NCBI GenBank assembly: GCA_907163345.1
Contig: CAJQUN010000451.1
Coordinates: 1-64,000, forward strand
DNA: 64,000 bases
Origin: Haberlea rhodopensis
Taxonomy: Eukaryota > Streptophyta > Magnoliopsida > Lamiales > Gesneriaceae
Direction: 5' to 3'
The notes beneath the pieces were generated by a model that saw nothing but the letters and a program-made list of their open reading frames with translations, was not told the DNA's origin and did no database searches. Of this stretch, positions 21,483 to 32,436 are shown one piece after another (position 1 is the first letter of the stretch; the number at the start of each line of letters is the position of its first letter). A program made the position numbers and the translations under genes.

Positions 21483-23820
21483 CGTTGAGTGGGTTCATCG
21501 GTGGAATGATCTCTCTTCGAACTCTCTGTCTCCCATCCACTTGGTCATTCCTCTGTTGTACCACAGGTACATCAGTAGGTGGACGATATGGTGTGAACTG
21601 TGGAAATACAATAGGTGATACATCAAAATTGAGACCTGTAGATGTGGTATATGATTGTGCAAATTCAATCCCGACATCTGTACCCTGATGTGTGTAGATA
21701 GGAGCATATGGAGTGAATGATGAATGATCATACATAGGTGGCTCGGGGACATAATAACCAGTAAAAGATGTAGATGGACCTGCCCCATCTGTCGGTATAG
21801 GTGTATACATAGAAGGACATGTCGTATCTGTCGAGATAGGTGTATACATAGAAGGACCTGCGATATCACTCTCGCTGCGTGCATGGACCGACTGTACTGG
21901 TTCTTCATCAGGCTCATGAACTTCTTCGTATGGTGGGAAGTTTATGTCTCGTCGTTCACGAGCCACTTGCATCACATTTTGCGCTATTTCCCTATGATGC
22001 TCTCTCATCGACTCCATAAACGTTATAACAGATTCTCCCTCAGCAGGATAGCGATCGTAACTAACACTCAACTGATTCATCTGATCAATCTGAAAAGTGA
22101 ATAATAGTAATTAAATTTGTAATTTATAAATCCATATGACATATTCTAAAAAAACAATGTTTAAATCTATTCACTTACCACATTATGCCACGCTGGGCCG
22201 TCACCATGTTGGTATCCAGTCTGTACAAATTGTCTTTGATGGCCAATATATCTATGTGTGACTTGTTCATACCACTCACTATATCCAACCACTACTGCAC
22301 AATATAGTGGTCTGTCCACACATAAATCACGTGTCATCTCCCATTTTTGTATATATGCAACATGGTGTGCACTCCAATCCTTATTGATACTTCCCCTTCG
22401 ATCAACTGAATGTAATTTATCATCCCGTGATCGTGGATCTGTGAGAATGTCTTCTACCATTCCAAATTGACGAAGAACCCTATCAGGTCGGTGCATTTCA
22501 ACAATATCATAACAAATTAATGGGCCGGCATATGTCCATAACTGGTGGCTCAGATGTTCAGGGCACTCAGCAGGGTATGGCTACCAATTAAACTACAAAT
22601 ACAAAATTGGATTAAAATAATATAAACAACATTATTTACTTTTCATAACAAACACAACTAATATATTGCTTACTTGAGTTGATGGCTGCTCATCAAGAAT
22701 GTCCCTAATGATACGTACAAAATGCCTCCATGTTTCCGTAAACCTTAAATGACATGTCCATCTGAAAAGAACCACAATTACAAATTCTATAAATATATTA
22801 AAACATATAAAATAGCACAAAACATAATTACATTATTATCTTGCACCATATGGAACACTAGGTAACATATTCTCATCATCGATAATGATTGGGCCAATGT
22901 CGAATCTAGCATCACCTAGTGGAGGAGTTAAACCAGGTATTCTTGACCACGCCCAAATCTAAAATATTGTTAGGAATAATATTTGTTATTATGACGATAA
23001 AAATATTTCAAACATTTGAAAAGTTCTAACGTAAAGTTTACCTGTACGACCTGTAATGCACCACCTATTACTTTTTTTCCTCTCATCGAGGAAGTGCATA
23101 ACTCACGGTACAAATATGCCAATACGGCACTCCCCCAACTATAATTGCCAACTGAATCAATATTCTCTAACTTCTGTAAAAATAATAACTTTACAGTATT
23201 GCCGGAGGAATCAGGGCACAAAATTCCACCTAACATCAATAGCACACAAGCCCGAGTATATCGGACTACATCTTCTGCCGTACTGTGCTCAGTAAGAGCA
23301 TTATTCACCAAATGATTCTTTATTGCAGATAGGTACAACTTTTCACCTTTAAAGTGTACAGTATCCTGTGTAAATCACAAAAGCATATGATAATATTCTT
23401 GCCTATCAGGTATACTCCTATCATAATCAACACCGGATAATACGTTATCATCTACTGGAAATGCCCATATCTCTGCAATGTCTTGCAGTGTGATGGTTGC
23501 CTCTCCGGATCTAGTGAAAAGTACGTGTTTCACGGCGCCATCTCTCAGCTAAAGCCGTGATGAGGTGAAAGTCAAGTGCAATTTTACAAGACCTATAAAC
23601 ACCCTAAAAACCAATATTGTCCAACAAACTCACAACACGAGTATCGAGGGGGCAAAGATCCCAAAAATATCTATCAGGGTTTCTGCCTCGAAGTGTAGAA
23701 TCAATATCACTTGTCCAGACAGTCTCAGATCGATGACCTGCCTACAATGATAGGAGATGGCTGTCAATCGGGCCTGTTGCTCTTTGTAAATCCATCCTGA
23801 AATATTACACAACAAATATT
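21482..23820 (-). pseudogene. Plant mobile domain (PMD) gene remnant, with introns
   Basis: Minus-strand blocks in order: 23640-23770 (an N-terminal fragment with RYFWDL), 23430-23530 (EATITLQDIAEIWAFPVDD), 23060-23320 (YTRACVLLMLGGILCPDSSGN and GNYSWGSAVLAYLYRELC), 22680-22770 (LRFTETWRHFVRIIRD), 22360-22560 (MHRPDRVLRQFGM and WSAHHVAYIQKW) and 21500-22080 (a proline/threonine-rich tail with MYTPI repeats). This is the PMD fold shared by the MAIN/MAIL proteins and by transposon-borne copies. AT-rich gaps near 22590-22680 and 22800-22900 look like introns. Stops in the N-terminal blocks argue for a pseudogene. It faces the MuDR remnant tail to tail. Confidence 0.85.
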
Positions 23821-24249
23821 AACATAACAAAAATATTAACATGGCCAACGCCGCCGGCAACCGCCGCCGGCAGCTGCCTGCCGAAAATGGCAGCCACATG
23901 CCGACACTCCGACGTCGTAAATCATCCGGCGGTCTGTCATTATCTCCAAATTATAACTATTTTTCCAATAAAAACTACCAAACAACAAAAATCAAACATA
24001 AACAAGAAAATAATGAAAATTTTACAACTTTCAAAAATTTATATTAAAAAGTTGTAATGTTACATCAAATTCAAGAATGAGAAACAACTAAGCTCCACAA
24101 AGCACAAACCACAATAATTTCGAAATTTGGCACAAAAAAAGATTCAAGAGTTTGAAATTTTTTTGAGAGAATTTGCGAGGAGAGAATGAAGAAAAAATTA
24201 GGAAGAAAGGAAGGAAGGGCCGGCGCAAAAAAAAAAAAAAACAACATTG
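23821..24249. other. Non-coding, 5' side of the PMD remnant
   Basis: A short GC-rich patch (23842-23940, CCGCCGGCAACCGCCGCCGGC) is followed by AT-rich sequence. No gene is supported. It could be leader or promoter sequence of the PMD copy. Confidence 0.5.
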
Positions 24250-24353
24250 ATGAAGGCGCCATCTCAGATGGCGACTTCATTTTTTTTTTAACCACGACTG
24301 AAGAAGCCATTTGAGATGGCTTCTTCAGCTGAAGACGCCATCTCAAATGGCGT
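24250..24353. repeat. Three consecutive near-perfect palindromes
   Basis: Palindrome 1 (24250-24280) has 15-base arms with one mismatch around a single C. Palindrome 2 (24298-24328) has perfect 13-base arms CTGAAGAAGCCAT / ATGGCTTCTTCAG around TTGAG. Palindrome 3 (24335-24353) has perfect 7-base arms ACGCCAT/ATGGCGT around CTCAA. The core GCCAT(Y)T..ATGGC is shared, while the outer arm bases change together on both sides. A further 12-base palindrome, CTTCAGCTGAAG, bridges 2 and 3 at 24322-24333. Confidence 0.95.
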
Positions 24354-25339
24354 TTTGGGTTAGTTTAAAATGTTTTTAATATTTCAATTATTTTGTTATA
24401 TAAGTTTGTTTTTCGAATAAAAAGTTAAAAAACCCGAAGTTTTTGATATGTGTAACTATATATTAATGTATTGAAAATTAAATGGTTGAATGTATGATGT
24501 AAACATGGAGGTTTTATTGAATGATGATATACGATTAAATATTCATGCATTTTGTATAATAAATGGTGGGTATAGGTTGGGTTATGCGAATGTAGCAAAA
24601 CTTCTTTGTGTTTGTTGCTAGCAAATCTATCAAGTGTGCAATCAAAATGTTCATTGCTTAAATGCATCAGTAGAGTAGGTGGAGCTCAAACCAGATAAGT
24701 CAGATTAGCAAAATGATTGGCAACACTAATCAACCATCACAGGCCTGCTGAATTGCGTCCAGCCAAGGATTGGTAGAACCAATTTATATTATGACAACAA
24801 AGTGGCTCATTGAACACGGACAAAGAAAGACTAGTTCTCTGACCAACGGTTGAATAAAGCCATCTCGCTGAATACATAATGACCAGCTTGATAACCTTTA
24901 GAGCAAAAGAGTATAGATCTGTCAATCATTAGCAAGGCACCAGCTAGATTATCACAAAGAAAATCTCATTCAGAGAAGGTACCAGCAAGGTTAAAGAATA
25001 AGTAGAATTGCAAATAGCCAGTCAATTAATATGAACATTAGAAAGTCAAAGAAATTACAAGAAAAATCATAGACCTGACAATTATTTTACAACGGTCATA
25101 TTAATGAGTGTAACAGACAAATCTTTGTCAATGATATATATACACTTGAAGATCAAAAGAAACAAAAGGAAGCGAAGATCTCTTACAACTCATCAAGAGT
25201 TTATTTTAAAGAGAGATCAAACCTTGAGGAGCTTACATAAAAGAGTAGTTTAATAGTGAACACTCCTCATATACAAGCATCATCATTGAATTGAAGTCCT
25301 GGTCATGTATATGATCATTTATGTGCCACAAACACTTAA
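24354..25339. other. Unassigned AT-rich interval
   Basis: No coding domain, terminal repeat or RNA gene is recognised on either strand. The short open frames show no family features. Confidence 0.6.
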
Positions 25340-25859
25340 TATAGGAACGAGCGCTTGTCACTTTACCAAATATAACTGATGGTAACGGTGATTCTAACCT
25401 TAAAACTGTATAACAACCCAAGCGGTTCACTTCGATCGTTCTCTAAGTATGAACAATTACTGCACTCCATAATCTCCCTCCCAATAATTACACTATCTTG
25501 CAACTCGTATGAATCTAATACGTGACATTGTCTCTGATACTAAATGTAGGATCAAGTGCTTGTCATTTTAAGTGCAACTCTAATCTCTAAACCGAATAGC
25601 AGCCCAAGCGTCATATTTCGATCGCTATCTAAGTAGGGACAATTATTGCACTCCAACAATCCCTCCGAATAATTGCACTAACTTGCAATTCATGAGAATC
25701 GAACATGTGACATTGACTCTGATACCAATTGTAGGACCGAGTGATTGCTGTTTTACCAAGCTAGTGGTAAATGTGGTACTCTAATATTGAAATTGTATAA
25801 CAGCCCAAGCACCATGCTTCGATCGCTCTCCAAGCAAAGATAATTATTGTACTCCAACA
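25340..25859 (-). mobile_element. TRIM-like miniature LTR retrotransposon with three LTRs
   Basis: Three copies of a 115-133 bp repeat lie at about 25340-25472, 25545-25659 and 25731-25859. Each starts TGTAGGA (TATAGGA in the first) and, in the last two, ends CTCCAACA. They are separated by internal domains of about 71 bp. Just left of the second and third repeats the minus strand reads (T)TGGTATCAGAG or a close variant, a tRNA-Met primer site. An LTR-internal-LTR-internal-LTR arrangement in minus orientation explains this. Flanking five-mers CTTAA (25335-25339) and CTCAA (25860-25864) look like a target duplication with one change. Confidence 0.82.
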
Positions 25860-26975
25860 CTCAATCTCTTGTACCTAGGGAGATTAAATGTCTACGAATG
25901 ATGTGTGTAACTGTGAGACATGCTGTCTATACAGAATAAGAGCTAGATGAGTTAGTTGTTAACAACAAGGTATCTAGGAGTTTCAGTATAGCAGGGAAGC
26001 TAGCTGAAGTGGGTTTGTATAAATGATTTGTATAAATCAAAGTCTTATAGTAAAATCCTTTAATTTGGTGGAATAATGAAAGACGCAGAAGGATGACACT
26101 ACCTTCGAATTTCGTGAAACAAATATGCATATTCTTACTATTTTGCATGTAAATTTTTATTTTACTCTGATTATTTTCTTTGCTTGATCAGCTATAGAGC
26201 AGGTTAGTTCGAGTATTTCTTCGCTTGATTGCTTAACCCCAAACTTGATTTATTCTCTCGGAATAATTTACTTTAAGAACCAGAGCTATTGCAGTTCATC
26301 TTATCTAGAATCAGTTTGATGAAATGATCAGCTCTCAGCAGTATTCCTGACTAGTGGGTTCAGAGCAGCAAACTCGACCAAGACCAGCAGAATCGAACCT
26401 CCTAGTATCAACTATCATCAGTATATTTATTGGTATATACAGGTAAAAATGTGATAATATTGATAAATAATAATATGGATAAGAATTGGCCTCTTTTTGT
26501 TTAAAAAGATATTGCCTTCCACTGGTTTTTATGTATAATGACGAATTTCGTTATAGTAACACAATGACAGTACAAGGTCGATTCTCGGACGTTTTTGAAT
26601 GTGTGAAAACTCTGTGTATTTATTCAATTGAATTTAAGCAGTGATTTACATTCTATTTCTTAGGAAATCGAATATAAGTTGTCTTCTTAGAAATTCAAGA
26701 ATATATTAAATAAGGGGTAAACTACCCATAAATTCCTAAACCCAAACTTTTATTTAACATAACTCTCATTATCCATTATTCTATATTCTAACTCCGCAAC
26801 CATACTTTCATCTTCATCCTAACTCCCTACTCCACAACATTTTACCAAGTTGCCCTTACAAGTGGAAAGGGATTAATTGTATTATACCCCTTGGAGTTTT
26901 AATCTATTTTCAAAATGACCCAAAAGTTACCATTTTCTTCATAAACTTGTCCTTTATGATCCGTTTGTCAAAAAT
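25860..26975. other. Unassigned AT-rich interval left of the pararetrovirus
   Basis: No domain is recognised. Part of the right end may be pararetroviral leader sequence, because the virus-type primer site follows at 26976. I cannot place the junction. Confidence 0.5.
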
Positions 26976-26988
26976 TGGTATCAGAGCC
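26976..26988 (+). other. Pararetrovirus primer binding site (tRNA-Met)
   Basis: TGGTATCAGAGCC followed by TATGTTTA matches the caulimovirid minus-strand primer site, which fixes the conventional genome origin. No LTR end precedes it. Confidence 0.85.
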
Positions 26989-27067
26989 TATGTTTATTCT
27001 GGAAATACTATAATAATATCTTGAATATTAATTTGTAACATATACAGAGGAGACGATTCAAGATAAA

Positions 27068-27375
27068 ATGGACTCAAATGAATGTTCGAAGTGTCATTCA
27101 TACATGTGGTACTTCCAAAAATTGGAAGCACTAAATCAGAAGCATATGGCAAAGCTCAACGCTTCAACCATAAGTGGAAATAATTACGAGGAACAGGTTT
27201 ATGCACACCAGGCATAAATCATTACAAGAAATTGGAAAGGATGGCTAAGAGGCTTCATCAAGTGAACCTCAAACTACAGTTCCAATTAGCCGGACTTCAG
27301 GAAGATGATCATCCTGAACACGAGAACATTGTTCCAGACCCCAGTGATCCAACAGGGTCCAGACCAGAGGATTAG
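27068..27375 (+). pseudogene. Pararetrovirus small first ORF, broken
   Basis: An ATG at 27068 opens a 49-codon frame with a CSKCHSYMWYFQKLE start and a TAA at 27215. A second frame from 27241 (MAKRLHQVNLKLQFQLAG) runs to a TAG at 27373-27375. Together they look like one short ORF split by a frameshift, with a helical, coiled-coil-like middle. Small ORFs lie at this position in several Caulimoviridae genera. The function is unknown. Confidence 0.5.
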
Positions 27376-27454
27376 GATGTGAGAACCAACCTTTCGAGAA
27401 ATCGAGCCAGATTCTTCTAAGATATCCCAAGATCTTAGAGAGATTCAGAAGACA

Positions 27455-27766
27455 GTGCAGCGTTATGGCTACCTTCAATACCATATCCCTGCACAGATCC
27501 ATCAGATTCAGAGTCAGATGGAGATTATGATTAAACATCAGAAGGAGTTTCTTGAAAACCTTCAAGATGTTCAATCCCGAGTTAAGGAATTGGAGTCAAG
27601 GCCAAGTCCGACAGGAAGATGGAACGGCGGATGGTTGCCACCATCTTATGGAGCAAAACCCCTTTTACACCAAAAAGGGAAAGCAGAGGAGGTCCGAAGG
27701 CCTTTCTCAGAGACTGAAAAAATGATTGCAATCCTACGAGGAAAGCCATTACATCCCACAAAGTAA
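27455..27766 (+). CDS. Pararetrovirus coiled-coil ORF (virion-associated-protein-like)
   Basis: A 103-residue intact frame has a heptad-rich segment (IHQIQSQMEIMIKHQKEFL ... VQSRVKELE, residues about 12-50) followed by a Pro/Gly and basic tail. Size, coiled coil and position directly before the capsid ORF fit the virion-associated protein of caulimovirids, which sits on the particle surface. Identification is by layout and composition only. Its TAA overlaps the ATG of the next ORF as TAATG at 27764-27768, as expected for coupled translation. The true start could be upstream in the broken frame. Confidence 0.6.
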   Translation: MQRYGYLQYHIPAQIHQIQSQMEIMIKHQKEFLENLQDVQSRVKELESRPSPTGRWNGGWLPPSYGAKPLLHQKGKAEEVRRPFSETEKMIAILRGKPLHPTK

Positions 27767-29030
27767 TGGAAAGAATAAACCCGGAAGATCTACGAGATCT
27801 TGTTGATTCATTTGAGGGATTAAATCTCGTAGAATTCAAGGCAGAAGACCTTGTACAAAGACCTCCACCACCAGGAAGTTTCGGGTCACACAACCCATCC
27901 GAAGGTAATCAAAGTATGCCACACATGGAAGATTTCTCTTCAGCATCTTTAGATCCCCCAGTTGGGACAATGAACCGTTCCCGAAGGCCAGATATACATC
28001 AGACGCCCTATGTGAAATCGCAGCTAGATCCAATTCATCCATATGGACTCATGCTCAACATGGATATCTTGGATATCAAAAACAGAGAAGTTCTTATTGA
28101 TGAATGGGCTTCAACAATGAGAATAGCAGCAGGAACACTTGACTTAAGCAAAGAATGATTCATTTTACTTCTAAAAATGAGTCTAGAAGGGTCAGTCAAG
28201 ATTGCCTGGGATATGGGAGACCCAGGTACCAAGGAAGAAGATTTAGCCGGAGAGTCCCTGAAAGAAATCGTAGACAAGATGGCAAAATTCTTTAAAATCT
28301 GTTTCATTGGAGTAAGTTACTTCGAAGGAATGGATGAAGAGAAGGCTAAGAAATATAGACAAGCTCTAGTTAGCCTTGAACTACATGATATCTGCTATGT
28401 AGACGAGTACATCAAACTCTTTACAGAGTATCGATGGAACGTGAAGATAGCAGAAAAAGATGCGGCATAGATGTTCTTTGCCAACATTCCGAGCCCATGG
28501 AGAGAAATGCTTATCCAGGAATATACACCTCATGCAATCGAGACGGTGTCCAGGAGAATGTCATTTCTTAAAGTTAATCTTGCGGAGTGGTGCTACCAAG
28601 CAAAGCTCCAAAAGAATTTCAAGAAGCTCGGTGGAATCAACAAAATAGCTCATCTTTGCTGTACAGGGAATGATATCCCGACAATTATTAGAAGCAATCC
28701 CAGAGGCGAAAGATGAAAAAACAGAAGTCATCCATATGCCCGAGAAAGTAGTTCAAGAAGAAGTATGTCTTCATGGAGACCTAGAAAGGTCTGGTCAAAA
28801 CAAAAAGCCCGAAGCTACAGATCGGGGCAAAGATCAGGACCAACGAGGGGTAGAATCTCGTCGACAGGCTCTAATCAAGCTAGTTCTAGCAGGACACCAA
28901 CGAATAGAACTTTCAGACGCACACCTACTCGTACAAATGAGAGTTTCAGAGATTGTAACTGCTGGACACGTTGAGAAAGATGACATATCTCTACAAAGTG
29001 TCCGGAAAACCAAAGCCATGGAGTAAGACA
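27766..29030 (+). pseudogene. Pararetrovirus capsid protein region
   Basis: The frame 27766-28158 is an acidic, proline-containing N-terminal region. After a stop, 28177-28716 carries the caulimovirid capsid core, including YFEGMDEEKAKKYRQALVSLEL, IPSPWREMLIQEYTP and EWCYQAKLQKN. Then come a basic Arg/Ser region (28790-28960) and a CCHC-type finger at about 28957-29015 in which one Cys and one Gly codon are damaged. Stops lie at 28156, 28468 and 28714, with two more within the finger. The capsid protein packages the viral DNA. Confidence 0.82.
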
Positions 29031-30398
29031 GTTTGAGCATACCAAAGAATTTGAGGATGCTGTCTATTTCTAGGATTTGGTACAGGTGTATCAATTTGAG
29101 GATATTCCCTCAGATGAGAGCATCTACGGAGAAGAAATCTATTCTGATGATGGAGGTGAATCCAGCTCAGAATCAGAGTGAAGGAGAGTCCCTTCAACAC
29201 GTGATCAGGGATGAGCCGTCAGGATTTTTCTCTCATACCACTGTTTCTCATAGAACTCTTATGTGGATCATGAATGAGGAACCAAAGCTTCTGATGTATG
29301 ATGGATTTACAATTGCAGCAATGGAAAAAGCCATGGATATGATAGGTCTTCGAAGCAGGAAGCATCAGATTATCCGTAGGGTAACAACAGGTGAATTTTC
29401 TATCCAGATGGAATTCATGGGGAACCAAATCGAGATGCAATTAATCCCCTACAGAGAAATTCACGAGATTAAGAACAAGGTCAAAAGAGAAGTTGCTAAC
29501 ACACTCTCATGGATTCATATTGGAGCCATTAGAGTAATCATCAAGGCAACTTTCAAGGAAGGAATTGATTCGCCACTCAATCTGGCAATCTTCGACAAGA
29601 GAATCCCGAACCTCAAAGATTCTTGTTTGGGAGCAGTTGCAGGAAATTTTTATGCGGGAAAGATGGCTTTCAACATCTATCCTAGATTGCATACAATTTG
29701 AGTGATCGAGATTTCAACAAGGTTCTAACTTTTCATCAAGATTTTAAAAGAAGTGATTTGATGAAAGAAGGGAACAGACCTTACTCGAACACCTACAAGG
29801 TATCATATGCACTCTCGAATACTCATCATTCCAAGGTATTCTTGAGAAAAGAATTCATCGAAGTCCCCAGAATCTTCGAAGACTCTGCCAAAGCAGTATT
29901 GCCGGACACTATTGATACTCCGACAGTAGGAGAGATCGACATGAGGATACAAGATCAACTTGTTCTGAACAAAAGCAGGAGCCTTATGATCGAGCCAATA
30001 AGGATGTCTTTCCAACAGGATAGGTTAATTAGCAACTATCCGGGGGAAAAACAGAAGGGAGTCTCGAGCAAAATTCAGAAACTCCCTGATGTATTCAGAA
30101 TAACAGGAAAGCTGAAATGCCTAGAAGGCTGGAGAGAAGTGCAGATAATTTTTGACATCACCGACAAGAACAATACTTCCCCCGCGATGTCCTATATTAT
30201 TTGCAACAACCTATAGTTGGCAAATTTCAAGGAAACCTTAAAATTGGTGAAATTGATCTCACAATTGAAGGAACTGCCAGAAGAATCTCAGAACACCTTG
30301 CTCTAGGTATTGAATTTTTCGAGGAACATAAACCTTGGGAAAGAATGCAGGATGGAATGGAATTCACGGACAACGGAAAGAGATATCGAATTCGATGA
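29031..30398 (+). pseudogene. Pararetrovirus movement protein region
   Basis: Frame 29033-29701 contains WIHIGAIRVIIKATFKEGID, SPLNLAIFDKRI and GAVAGNFYAGKMAFNIYP. After a stop at 29699-29701, frame 29698-30216 continues with LTFHQDFKRSDLM and SYALSNTHHSKVFL. These are conserved blocks of the caulimovirid (30K superfamily) movement protein, which lets virus pass through plasmodesmata. A third segment (30201-30398) is of the type that follows the movement domain. It lies downstream of the capsid region, which is unusual within the family. Confidence 0.85.
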
Positions 30399-31000
30399 CC
30401 ACCAGTCCATTCTCAATATATATCTCCGTCGGGATGTTATATGAGAAGTACCAGGCAGAATATTTTGCAGCCTACATCGATTCAGGAGCTTGAATATGTA
30501 CTGCCAGGCATGATATCTTCCCCAAAGAAGTTGGTGAGAAATTACCAGCCATTGCCGGAAGAGACTTTTCCAAGCGGATCCTTATTCTTAATGAAGGAAT
30601 CCAAGGAGCGAAAATCATTATCGGCTGAGCAGGCGGTACCCCATGGTACAAAGTCAAAACTCCACCTATATAATTCCATGATACAGGCGCCGATACGCTG
30701 TTAGAAAACAGTTTTCTACAGACATTCAAGCGGTTCACTCAGGAGAACGAGACCAGACGTTTTATTTTCACAACCCTTTGTGATCATAAGATTATTGTGC
30801 AGAGACTACGGGAGGCATTTCAACCAAAATTCCCTATTAGTTTCAGCAGCAAGCATGGTGATGAAGGAAAACTTCGACACCCAAAGATGAAGGATCAGCG
30901 GAAATTTGGAGAAGCAATTCTTCAGTTTCGACAACAAGGTCCTAGTGAAAATGATTCTCAAACTTTTGACTGAGTTAATATTATTTCTTTCAGGGAGCAG
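30399..31000 (+). pseudogene. Pararetrovirus aspartic protease
   Basis: The active-site motif YIDSGA lies at about 30466-30483 and is followed by a stop at the next position. A later GADTLLENSFLQTF stretch (about 30690-30731) corresponds to the second conserved block of pararetroviral proteases. The two blocks lie in different frames and stops occur between them. The enzyme would process the polyprotein. Confidence 0.78.
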
Positions 31001-32436
31001 GATGAGTAAGTAGTAACTCCAGAAACCCTGTTGCTATTAATAAAGGCATTACAAGAAGAAGTTCCACAACCTGAGACTACCCTGAAGAGCGAATCACTCT
31101 AGAGGATATAAAAATAAAAATTCGGAGGAACTACAACGAGGATCCATTAGCATGGTGGAACAAGAATGAGCTCAAAGCTACTTTGAAGGTGAAAGCCGGA
31201 AAAGAAAATGAGTTTGTCAAATTCAAACCAATCCCCATGAATATGGAGATCGGATGGATTGCAGATAATACTTAAGGAACATTTTGACATTAAGTTAATC
31301 TCAGCAGGTATTTCTCCATACAGCAGTCCAGGATTTCTTATTTGGAATCATGGAGAAATTAAACCAGGAAAGCCGAGGTTGGTGATCAACGATAAAGGGA
31401 TCAACGAAATCTTGGAATTCAATGGATATTTATCCCAAGCAGAGAACATTTGGTAAATAGCATCAAGAATGCCAAAGTGTTTTCTAAGTTCGAATGCAAG
31501 TCTGGGTTCTACCAGATTAAAATGGAGGAAGCAAGCAAAAAGTTTACAACATTCTCCACACCACAAGGACATTATATCTGGAATGTTATGCCAATGGGAT
31601 TGGCAAATGCCCCCAGATATAACAGAGAAAGATGGATAATATTTTCAAGGATTACTTCAGCTTGATGTTCGTGTGTATTGAAGACATCCTTATAGCGTCA
31701 AAAAACATAAAAGATCATCTTAAACATTTGGAAATCTTCTCAGATGTTTGTTACAAGGAAGGATTAGTGCTTTCCAAAAAGAAGCAGTGATTGCTACAAG
31801 ACAAATTGAGTTCCTTGGAATTGAGAACGACAAATCTGGAATTATCCTGCAAAATCACATTGTTGAAAATGTACAAGGATATCGGGATGACCTCAAGGAT
31901 TTAAAACAACTTCAGAGTTTTTTAGGAGTTGTGAATTTTGTTGGAATGTTCATCAACAATCTAGCAAACCACAGGAAGGTGTTCAGTCCACTACTCAAGA
32001 AAGATGTTAAGTTTGAGTGGAATGAAGATCACAGACAAGCTGTCAAACAACTTAAAGAAGTTTGTAGACAACTACCAAAGCTTGCAATTCCAAAAGACGA
32101 TGATGAACTGGTATTATACACAAATGACAGTGATCATTGGTGGGCTGCAGTCCTCATGAAAGTCACACCAAGTGTCATGCAGATATTGCAGTGGACTATT
32201 TGATAACAAAGAAGTTATCAGATGTCACATCAACGAGAGGGAGTTCTTTGCAGTTCGAAAGGCTTTTAAAAAATGGCCATTATTTTTACTTGCAAAGAAA
32301 ATTTATTTTAAAAATAGATAATACTAGTGTTAAGTCTTTTTTGAAAAATAAAATTGAATATGATATTGTCATTATGAAATCTGATAAAAAACTTCTTGCA
32401 TATTTCTTAACAGGGGATGGAGGGACACATTGCTAA
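31001..32436 (+). pseudogene. Pararetrovirus reverse transcriptase / RNase H
   Basis: 31259-31456 has the fingers region (SPYSSPGFLIWNHG and KPRLVINDKGINE). 31450-31665 has FSKFECKSGFYQIKMEE, FTTFSTPQGHYIWNVMPMGLANAP. 31660-31720 should carry the catalytic YxDD box but reads CIED, so one catalytic Asp is Glu. 31748-32203 holds FLGIENDKSG and LQSFLGVVNFV. RNase H follows to about 32436 with NEREFFAVRKAF-like and KIDNTSVKSFL segments in shifted frames. Reverse transcription of the pregenomic RNA is impossible from this copy. Confidence 0.9.

Noticed and set aside
26976..26988. Primer site taken as evidence for an LTR retrotransposon
   Set aside because: No LTR end precedes it, no second LTR follows, and the downstream genes lack integrase but include movement protein and a transactivator-like ORF.
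30678..30700. A second DTGAD protease-like active site in the pararetrovirus
   Set aside because: Its position and following residues (LLENSFLQTF) align with the second conserved block of pararetroviral proteases; the true active site is YIDSGA near 30470.
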